The translations under genes were made by a program, and so were the position numbers. Below the pieces are notes generated by a model. The model made no database searches, was not told the origin of the DNA, and saw nothing but the letters and a program-made list of their open reading frames with translations. Of a stretch of 64,000 nt of DNA, positions 55,822 through 64,000 are shown piece by piece (positions within the stretch are counted from its first letter, which is position 1; each line of letters starts with the position of its first letter). The stretch is taken from positions 26,206,001 to 26,270,000 of the forward strand of contig JAYKKI010000029.1 in NCBI GenBank assembly GCA_039881145.1, in the 5' to 3' direction. Source of the stretch: Druceiella hillmani. Its lineage: Eukaryota; Arthropoda; Insecta; Lepidoptera; Hepialidae.

Positions 55822-55895
55822 AATGAAAAAAGTTAGTAATTTTGGGATATTGTACTGAGAAGAATAACATCCCAATATTACTAAGTTTTTTCATT
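55822..55895. repeat. Imperfect palindrome, about 27-bp arms
   Basis: AATGAAAAAAGTTAGTAAT (55822-) and its inverted partner ending ...ACTAAGTTTTTTCATT (55895), with several mismatches, around a spacer of about 15 bases. Confidence 0.7.
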
Positions 55896-56542
55896 GCCGA
55901 AAATATTGATTGAATAATTTAATAAATTTTACAGATATGATCCAGCAATTGATACATCAGGTCATAGTAGGTTTTTTTGATTTATAAATCTAAATCCATT
56001 GAAAGTTTTCACATCATATATTCCAGGAGACATAACTGGGAACTGTTTACAGAAAGGACTAATGGTAAATTACGATTATTGTTACCAATTAGCAATTGTT
56101 TAATACCTGAAATAAAATTTGCTTTCTATACTATTTACGTTTCCATTTTTTGTAAAACAGTAAAACACTCATTGCTGTACTCACAAAATCACAGAAAATT
56201 TGATTTAAAATTGGAGAGATATAAATGATGGCGATTCATTTGTGATAATTGTTTTAAATTTAGGGAAAATTATATTTATATAAAAGATTTCTGTATCAGA
56301 AAAGAATAAAATCTTAATATTATTTTATAGAAATATGATCTATTCACAGCAATGTTTAATTCTTCGCCAAATCTTGATTTTTTGGTTCCTGATCACTTAT
56401 GATTGTTTTACTATTAATCGGGCATCTAAAATTTTTTAGAACTATGCTATACATATCCAATTTATAATCTGCGACCAGCTATTAACAGAAACTCACAACA
56501 TTTAAAAATGTTATGTTTAACCTTGTCATCCATGCATTGATG

Positions 56543-56592
56543 TTGAAGCCACATTTGATCTTCAAGTCACACAAGATCAAATGTAGCTTCAA
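56543..56592. repeat. Short-spacer palindrome, 20-bp arms
   Basis: Arms 56543-56562 and 56573-56592 (TTGAAGCCACATTTGATCTT) differ at one position; spacer 10 bases. Confidence 0.82.
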
Positions 56593-57604
56593 TATTATCT
56601 ACAAATTTTGTCATGGTTCAAATTATATTTGAAATTTTTTTTAATACGAACTTTGTTCAAAAGCAAACTGATCACCTTATTATAATTTGAATTTTTAAAA
56701 GCTTAAGGAATTCAAATAAAATGATTTACTTCTGCTTGAACTAGACTTTTTTAGAATTATAACACAAATTCATGCAAAATTTCTAAAAACTATTCCTTTT
56801 TTAAAATAATTTACATAGATAAATAATGATAAAATAATCATTTTGATAAAATGAGTTCCAAATATTTGTTTTACTTTACAAATTTTTGTGCTTTCCAAGT
56901 TACTAGTCCTCTTTAGGTTTTTGCGATCTTTTTAATTTGCACCTCAGCTGTTCAATTGTCTTATTCAGTACATGTAACTTCTTCATAAATTTGGAATTTT
57001 TTACTTTTTGTTTGTTGGGCCTCTTTGGAACTTCAACCCTGGTAGCAAGTGCTTCTGGAATAAAGCTCCCTGACAATTATAAACATTTCATGAATTCATG
57101 TGATATTCAGATAAAATTTGTAAGTGGTGTCTAAATTTGAGGTACAATATATATCCATGTTACTGTCTGGTATTCAACTTTGAACATTGAAGGACTAATG
57201 TCAGATATATTAGAATTAGCGAAGTTGTTATAAACATTAAGTGTTTATCTGTATCCCTATGACGTTAACTTGTATCAAAATGAGTTATTTAACCATTTTA
57301 GTGTCATTGATTGACTTAAAAATTCCAAAGAAATCTTTTGTTTTTGATATCATTTACCCTTGTCTCGAAAAAAAACTGTATCTATTCCAAAAATTATCCA
57401 ATTTTAATGGCGCTCGTCGGCACTCAAACGGTTAAGGTGAAGTTAACTTTTTCTTTATTTTTATTTAATAGCCACATGTTTGATATCTGGTCAAACTATG
57501 ATAAATTGGATCACTAATTTATATTTAATACTAATGTAATGAATGCGGCCCTGCATGTAAGTAGCGTTATCATGTGAGCTTGAGTATAAAGAATAATATA
57601 TTAC

Positions 57605-57673
57605 TCTTAATATAATTATATTTCTTGTAAATTATATTGAGAATAATTTACAAGAAATAAAATTATGTTAAGA
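57605..57673. repeat. Short-spacer palindrome, 29-bp arms
   Basis: Arms 57605-57633 and 57645-57673 match with two differences around ATATTGAGAAT. Confidence 0.82.
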
Positions 57674-58919
57674 GAAATTAAAGCAAAATTATTCCGATTT
57701 TATTGCTGGAGATACAGCAGAGCCTTTTCACCAGAGCTGGTGTGTCCTTGTTCCGTGTATTTCTTGTTGTTCCCTATCTCAATTTGAACCAGTTGATTAC
57801 TTTTAAAAAACAAGACAAAAATTGGGTAATAAGGATACTAATCTCCACATTTATGGAATTTTGAATTAAATTATAGTATTTTTGCTGAAAAATGTTAAAA
57901 CAATTTTATTGTATGCACTTGAACTACTCAATACAATATAATTTCTATTTAAATATTAGTAATCACGGTGAAGTAAGTGCGGAACTTATGTATAAAATGT
58001 TACCTATTATATCTACTGCATAGCATATTGCAATAAAAAATATTAGGGTAGGGCATACTATGTTATATATAGCATAACATGTTTCACATTTTTGTAATTT
58101 GAATAATGTGAGTCCTGGTGTTCATGATGCGAGTCCTGTTGTGGGTTACAGCTAGGTAAAATAAAATCAATCCATTTTGAGTGACACTTTCAGCAACCTG
58201 TAAAAAACAAGACCATGATATAATTTAGAAATATATAAACTATCATGAAAATAATAATGAAATAGTTCTATTAAAAACATCAGATGATAAATATATTGTA
58301 TTAAATGTAAACACAAAATTAGTTGGAGTATATTTTTTGTTGACAAAATTTATACAGACGCATAAAATCACTTGCACACACATGGAGAGCAAAATGTATG
58401 GATCTCGCCACTACACGTAAACAATCCTCTGCATTAGTTTATGACATTCAGCGACAACTGTAATGAATTGAATGCACTTATCATGAACATGTATGATGTT
58501 TAACATATGATGTTTCTGCATGTACTTTATTCGTTGCAAACCTTATAAGTGAGAACAAAGCAAAAATGGCAATGTAATTTCAAATTGTGCTTACCTTACT
58601 TTCTGGTGCAAATTCAAAAGAATTATAGGTAATAAAGTTAAATTACGAGTACTTGTATGTACTTATTAATAGAGTCATTATTCAATAAATTTGCAAGCAT
58701 AAATTTTCTTGAATACAATTTACTTGAAATATGATATAAACATTTATTTTTATATATTAAAAAAAATTAATCGTTTTCCATGGCTGAATTAAAAATTGAT
58801 TAAAATAATTTTCTTTTACAATTCAAACCTTATTTTAAGTGAGGTATTTTGTTATAATAATATATGTAAAGTTTGGTTATATTCATCAAATGATTACTAT
58901 ATTTTTTAATTCATTACAG

Positions 58920-59066
58920 TAATTGTTCGTGAAACATCCGAATCAAAAAATATTCCAGCAAAGGTTTCTAAAGTTGGGACTCCTACGAAAGCATTTGATG
59001 AGAAAATCTATGCCGATATTATGAAGTCCTCTGTTATTACGGTCGACTTGCTACCTATATTGTTAG
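58920..59066 (+). CDS. CFAP70: CFAP70-like gene, internal exon 2 of 3 visible
   Basis: 147 bp between TTCATTACAG and the donor GTAATG (59067). It joins exon 1 in phase 1 (split codon A|TA) and reads IIVRETSESKNIPAKVSKVG, TPTKAFDEKIYADIMKSSVI and TVDLLPILLG, ending again in phase 1 (G|GC). The TVDLLPILLG block matches the VVDLLPLLEG type block of CFAP70 proteins, and the Lys/Ser-rich insert before it has its counterpart there. Phase agreement across an 11.3-kb intron supports the exon calls. Confidence 0.72.
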
Positions 59067-60114
59067 GTAATGACAACATTTATTTTTTTCTTGTTAAATT
59101 ACTTATGTATAACCAAGTAAGCAGCTTGTTTGGTCGTACAAATGAGAAGCAACAATTTGTATTACGTGTAAAGGAAGAATGAACAATGTGTTTAGATTGG
59201 ATTATGTGGTATTATTTGGTCATTATTCTTGGAATTGTACTTAAATATGGAGGTCAGGTCTAAATGAAATTATTTTTATATTAATTCTGTTCTAGACTTA
59301 GAAGATTTCTGTTCTTGAGACAGTACAATTTCTGCTTCAATTCTGTTTTCTGTTTCCTATGAATTTCCGTTAAGTTTCCACACGCAGTTATTTTTATAAG
59401 GAATATTTTGTTTATGATTAGATTATTAACATTTATAATCAGATTATTAACCCATCAAGGGCACAGGGCTAATTTTAAGTAGCATCAGTACTCGAGCCAC
59501 GTCGATAAAATAATATGTAACTCTGAAACCATTGATTTTATTGTAATGAAATTATTTACATAGATATGTTGTTAAAATAGTAGAAGCCTTTGTACCTTAT
59601 GTACATTTATATATGTCGTTAAAATAGTAGAAGCATTTGTACCTTGTGTATTGATGAGTGCAAAAAATAATGAACAAGATGAAAAAATATTCCTTGTTAT
59701 TGTAAAAAAAAGTTAATGAAGAAAAAGTCTTTGTCAAATGCAATTTTATCATTACCATATTATGAGCAATAATTAAACATAAACATAAATAAAAAATCAT
59801 TTATCTTAATAAAAATTTACATTATCTTTAAGTATTTTGTGAGTCTTCTCAGTTTTGTCCGTATATTGCACAGAGCAAAAATCATAGCAATTAAGTTAAC
59901 TGTGCTTCATAGACAAATGTGTCACTATTCATTTCGTTATTTCATACTTTTTCCTATTATATATATAATTATATATCATACGAAAGAATCTATATTTATA
60001 TCATTTTAATAGAAATATATATGTTCAAACGATACCTAAGGGATTTTTACATGTACGTCACTAGTTATTTCTCTATTTAGTTGCTTCCAACATAATCTAC
60101 ATGTCAACATGCAG
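59067..60114 (+). other. CFAP70-like intron
   Basis: AT-rich intron with GTAATG donor and ATGCAG acceptor (60109-60114). A tandem duplication lies at 59563-59652: GTTAAAATAGTAGAAGC(C/A)TTT and GTACCTT(A/G)TGTA occur twice. Nothing else recognised. Confidence 0.65.
59563..59652. repeat. Tandem duplication, period about 46 bp
   Basis: Two copies of TATGT(T/C)GTTAAAATAGTAG followed by AAGC(C/A)TTTGTACCTT in direct order. Confidence 0.85.
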
Positions 60115-60341
60115 GCGAACGTGAAATCTGGTTGAGTGGAACTACAGTTCCCACTTGTGAAGGTGTTGCAGTTCTGGAGTTGAATGTGTTAGTGCAGGTG
60201 CAGGCAGGGAATTTGCAGGAGTGGCGCGGCCTCAATTGCTGCAATGTGCTGCAGTTTAATATGGATGCTGCTTATCACTTACCCACTGCCAAGCCTGATC
60301 AGCACTACACCTCCTCATTGTACCTGCCGTGGAAAGACGGG
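60115..60341 (+). CDS. CFAP70: CFAP70-like gene, internal exon 3 of 3 visible (3' limit uncertain)
   Basis: Starts after ATGCAG and reads EREIWLSGTTVPTCEGVAVL, ELNVLVQVQAGNLQEWRGLN, CCNVLQFNMDAAYHLPTAKP and DQHYTSSLYLPWKDG. This parallels the CFAP70 segment with LEVKVLV...LLKVTLEAAYxVP...YMVGLxVP. A donor-like GTGAAA begins at 60342 in phase 0, giving the chosen end; the frame stays open to a stop at 60414-60416 but the extra residues look like translated intron. Codon usage and GC content stand out from the flanks. Later exons are not seen before the window ends. Confidence 0.68.
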
Positions 60342-61620
60342 GTGAAAGACAGCATTGCAATTTTATTTATTTATTTAGTGTATACACTACAAAATATTTT
60401 TATTTATTTCTACTAATTAATGCTTTAAATTGTTAACACAAAAAGTGTAGCTAGATCATTCCAATAACAATATGCAGTTCATTTGGGTCATCCCAAAAAC
60501 AGAGATAAAAATGAATTGTTTATTGTATTTAGTTACTCGTAAATTATAATTTATAAATCCTGGCATTTCGCAAATGAAATTTTATATTTTTTGTTAAAAA
60601 ATTTTCCATTAAAACATGTTATAAGAATAACAAAAAATCGTAAGAAAAATTTCAAAATCTGTTTTAACGATATTGAAATTCAAATACAATTACAAGCACC
60701 TACTAAAATTTATTGAACGCTAGGAGCGTTCAATAAATTTTAGTATTGGCGGACTAAAAGCCATTAATGACTGTGACAGATGGATGGGCAGACATATAAT
60801 ATATATTGGAATATAAATATCAAATAATATATATTAAAACATATACATTGGGATATGTCATTAGAAGGTCTCACAAATAATAGAAGAATAATAAGAAACA
60901 TCAATTATTGTTATGGATATTATGGTACTTAGTTTAAATACAAATCCTGTAAGTATCACTCGGTTACAAAATTAACATACAAGTACTATATTCGAAATAA
61001 ACATACAGATTTAAAGGATATATTCCATGATATTTTTATTATTAATTGTTTTAACGAAAAGGTAAAATTAATAAAACTAAAACTTTCTGCTTAAAATAAG
61101 TTTTGTGTTAGACCTTTATAAAAACTAGTTTTTAATAGTTAACATTTTCAAAAGGCTCTCTTTTAAAATTTCTAATAACAGCTTTTCGTAGATGTCGCTG
61201 TCTGAAATTTTGTTTTGTTTTATTTCTACTTCATTGCCGAAGTTATATTTATATTACTTTGGCTTTCTGAAGTTTTTTCGATTAGTAGCAATTCATTACC
61301 ACTGGTCTCACTCACTTCCATATTAGAAAGCAGAAAAACAATAAATCAAAATGAGTGTCTATTTTCCTTAACAGTTGTATTTTTATTTTTTAACAAGTTT
61401 TTCTAAAATAGCATAATGAAAAATACATTAGTTAAAAATTCATGCAGAATACTATACTTGCTTTTACTAAGTAACAAATCATAAATAATTTCTACTTTTA
61501 ACTTAAAAAACTAATTTCGAAAAAGGTTTTAAACTATAGTTAAAACAAAACATATTTCCACAAATTTTACACATTCCTTGTAAACAGCATTTCTCTGCTG
61601 TCTATTTGTTATAGTAATAA
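60342..61620. other. AT-rich non-coding stretch, probably intron
   Basis: No exon recognised. Contains the palindrome at 60702-60744. Confidence 0.45.
60702..60744. repeat. Short-spacer palindrome, 20-bp perfect arms
   Basis: ACTAAAATTTATTGAACGCT (60702-60721) is inverted at 60725-60744 after AGG. Confidence 0.88.
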
Positions 61621-61878
61621 TCTAAATATATTATTTCTAAAAGGTGTTTTTTGGTCGAGCGGCTCGATCTCTTTTACTACTGCACCAAAAAAAATAAAAA
61701 AAATAAGAAAAATATAAAAAAATTCGAAAAAAATCTTTTTGTTAATAAAAAAATTAATTTTTATAACAATTGGCATGAGCGCCATCTGTGGGCGACACAT
61801 CAAATATGTTAGCCAAATTGTATACTTGGAACACGCTTGATGGCGATATAGTGCGAAGACTTCGCACGGGTCAGCTAG
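61621..61878 (+). mobile_element. Short non-autonomous Helitron-like element
   Basis: The right end is a clear Helitron terminus: hairpin GTGCGAAGACTTCGCAC (61851-61867), seven bases, then CTAG (61875-61878) before T. The left end is taken at TCTAAATATATTATT (61621) after A, giving a 258-bp element inserted between A and T. Internal sequence has a run of A-rich repeats and GCGCCATCTGTGGGCGAC, a motif common in insect repeats of this kind. No coding capacity. Confidence 0.62.
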
Positions 61879-64000
61879 TAATATAATAAACACAGAGCAT
61901 AATAATAAATGTTACTTTCTTTTGAATAAATTAGGGATACTTTGAATAACATTATGAAAACTAATAAAAATGAACTGTTCTACAATGGGTAAATGTCCAA
62001 TTTATTCAAAATATTTATAACTCTGCAACTTGTATTCCAAAATTTAGCATCCATATTTACGACAAGTTTTATATAATATTATTTCAACAAATATACTTAT
62101 TTAAATACAATTACTTATTTTGTATTTTTTCAATTTGCTAATATATAATATGGGTAGATTTCACATTGTGTTGGATATGGAAATTCATTTTAAACAAACA
62201 AAAATTTTGAGTTTATCAATATTGCCAAGGTTTCTAAATATGTTAATTTTATTATACAGCAATATGGACTATTTATATTGCAGTTGCGAATGTTGATTAT
62301 TGAAAATTGTGACTGGCATTAGCATCAGCAAATACTCTCTTATATACGTGGTCGATTCCTTAAATTAATTCCAGGTGTCCATTTTCTGGAATGTCAGGGA
62401 AAAGCTCAGGATGACTAAAGAAAGTCAGAGATTCAGTGGTATAACATGAAAAGTCAGAAAAAAGGGACTTTCATTCTGGACCTAAATATGTTTCAAAACG
62501 CACAATAAATGAAAATCAATTTTATGCAGTAAAATTGAAAGTACATTTTTTTTTGTTATAACAATACTAGTTTAATTTTTTTTCAAGTGATCGTAAATGA
62601 GGTAAAGTAATTGCACCCTAATTTAACATTGTAATGTACAATATGTATACATTTTTTCTTTGCGCTTTCTAAGCTTGTTATATTTCAAACGAAAACCAAC
62701 ATTTTAACTACTGGTAAAAATGAAAGTTTTATATAATAAATGAACTTAAAATGAGTAAACAATGAGCAGTGTATTTATACTTAAAGTGAGTAACTCTAAA
62801 TACAATAAACAGTGCATTTTTAATAGACAATAGTTAGATAAAAAACTACATTTAGAATTTTCTAATTGGTTGAATTCAGTTCCCATGTATTGCAAAATTT
62901 ATTTAAAATCTTTTAATGAACTGACAAAATATATGATTTTTTATTTGGTGAAGAGAGTCTACACTACCAACTAAAATAGCATGATTATGGAAAATTTCGA
63001 GACAGAGGAACCATTGCAACGTTTATAATGTTTTGACGAGTTATTAAACAAAATAGCTGAGATGTCAAATGAACCTGACTATTCTAAATGTTTGGTTGTC
63101 TCTGTTGCAAGTTTTAATGGATGGATCTAAATTCAATCTAAGCTTTCAGGGTGAATTAAATATCCTATCATATTAATGCAGAAAATAGACATTGGAGTTT
63201 ATGAATTACACATCTTAAATGATTTAAAAATTGGTTGCAACCAGCCAGATAGAGTATCTATAACTTTTTCATACCCTTATATAATCTATTTAAGTCCTTT
63301 CGAACAGTGCACATTGCAACATAAATAAGCAGACAAATCAGTTCTGGGAATTTCAATTTGCATATATTAAACAATATAATGAAAAATCCTTTGCTGAAAG
63401 TACTTTGGAGACATCAAAGTGCAGCCTTTTTTGTGGCAATTTTAAAGTGAAAATGTATTGTCACCATTTCTTTATAATTATATATTAAAATTTACTGGAC
63501 TTTAAGATAAAAATTGTGAAACTGAGAAAACTAGCCAATTTTTGTATCATTTATTAGAATTTCAATTCTTCTTCTTCTCTGAATTTGTTGATTACAGAAT
63601 AGAAAAAATTGTGTGACAAAATTTACAAACTTGCTAAATGTTTAATTTTAGTTGACTGATGGAAAACAAGTCAATGTTTTTAATTAACTTTAAATCAAAT
63701 TAAAATCAAAAATATAAAAAAGTTTATTTAGAATGTTTTATTTTAAAATTACGAGTATATTCTTTTTCATCTTTAATATGGAAAAAGGAGTGAGGGAACG
63801 TCACACCAATAATAATGAAAAATCAGGGAATTTTTAAAAATTTATAGTGGGTAACTTATATATAACTTATGTACTAGACATAAGTTTGAGCATCAAACTT
63901 ACCACTAATTAATTTTTCAGAAACTATTTGTTATTTCTCACATATGCCCATAAAAATCTCAATTACGCTTGCATCATTTGGTCGTCGCTTCAACCTGTAA
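61879..64000. other. AT-rich non-coding stretch to the window end
   Basis: No exon of the CFAP70-like gene found. GTCAGGGAAAAG-like motifs recur at 62392-62460 and AATCAGGGAATTTTT at 63822-63836, which may be ends of a decayed repeat. At about 62940-63200 the plus strand has weak resemblance to hAT-related host proteins, too poor to annotate. Confidence 0.4.

Larger units (their letters stand above)
54532..58919 (+). other. CFAP70-like intron, second part
   Basis: AT-rich intronic DNA. Contains snapback copy C (55618-55800), palindromes at 55822-55895, 56543-56592 and 57605-57673, and no other recognisable gene or transposase. The end has an acceptor TTCATTACAG at 58910-58919. Confidence 0.5.

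Noticed and set aside
16912..61878. Reading the CTAGT-ending repeats as SINEs
   Set aside because: No tRNA-like A/B boxes or poly-A tail. The TC start, CTRR end and A-T insertion point fit Helitrons better.
62940..63200. Weak resemblance to hAT-derived host proteins on the plus strand
   Set aside because: Only a few residues (for example LNxSLQG-like) match, with stops in every frame. Too weak to annotate.
1..64000. CRISPR arrays, tRNA or rRNA genes, operons
   Set aside because: No regularly spaced identical repeats, no cloverleaf with A/B boxes and no rRNA-like stretch were seen. The window is animal nuclear DNA.

Overview
This window is an AT-rich stretch of an animal nuclear genome, almost certainly an arthropod and most likely an insect. 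Support comes from spliced exons with GT..AG junctions, three Jockey-type LINEs with three-knuckle ORF1 proteins, insect-type Helitron ends, mariner, hAT, PIF/Harbinger, Tigger-like and Ty1/copia remnants, and the absence of tRNA, rRNA, operon or CRISPR features. I cannot name the species.

Layout: 1-4113, near-intact minus-strand Jockey LINE running off the left edge. 6285-8725 and 13316-16262, two minus-strand LINE copies with an RNase H domain (I-like) and AAAGAT-type 3' tails. 9309-10060, intron-containing PIF/Harbinger transposase remnant. About 11160-11443, GC-rich possible 3' exon of an unknown host gene. 12060-12800, I-like ORF1 remnant. 16912-22940, mostly empty DNA with two Helitron-like elements. 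22950-25110, mariner then the 5' part of an RTE-like LINE. 26700-31309, a Jockey copy split by a second Jockey copy (28169-29607) with a 12-bp target duplication. 35520-38050, copia remnant and plus-strand Jockey fragment. 39018-44485, a third Jockey copy broken by two insertions. 44990-45560, Tigger-like remnant. 47350-60341, three phase-compatible exons of a CFAP70-like (TTC18) axonemal protein gene on the plus strand; the 11.3-kb first visible intron holds a mariner fragment, a hAT transposon and two snapback repeats. 61621-61878, short Helitron-like element.

The most interesting observation is a small family of palindromic repeats (copies at 40899-41191, 53725-53984, 55618-55800). The two complete copies start with CACAATTA, share a one-sided 3' tail, and are flanked by 11-14 bp direct repeats. 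Their arms carry what reads as a type-I hammerhead ribozyme core: CTGAAGA, a short stem II, GAAA, a 2-bp stem III closed over CTAG, a GTC cleavage triplet and a CCAC/GTGG stem I. In complete copies a motif lies on each strand. This fits short non-autonomous relatives of Penelope-like elements, but no Penelope reverse transcriptase is visible here.

A second recurrent signal is a dozen or more near-perfect short-spacer inverted duplications (arms 11-40 bp, spacers 3-15 bp) scattered through unique DNA and inside dead transposons, which look like template-switch mutations rather than functional hairpins.
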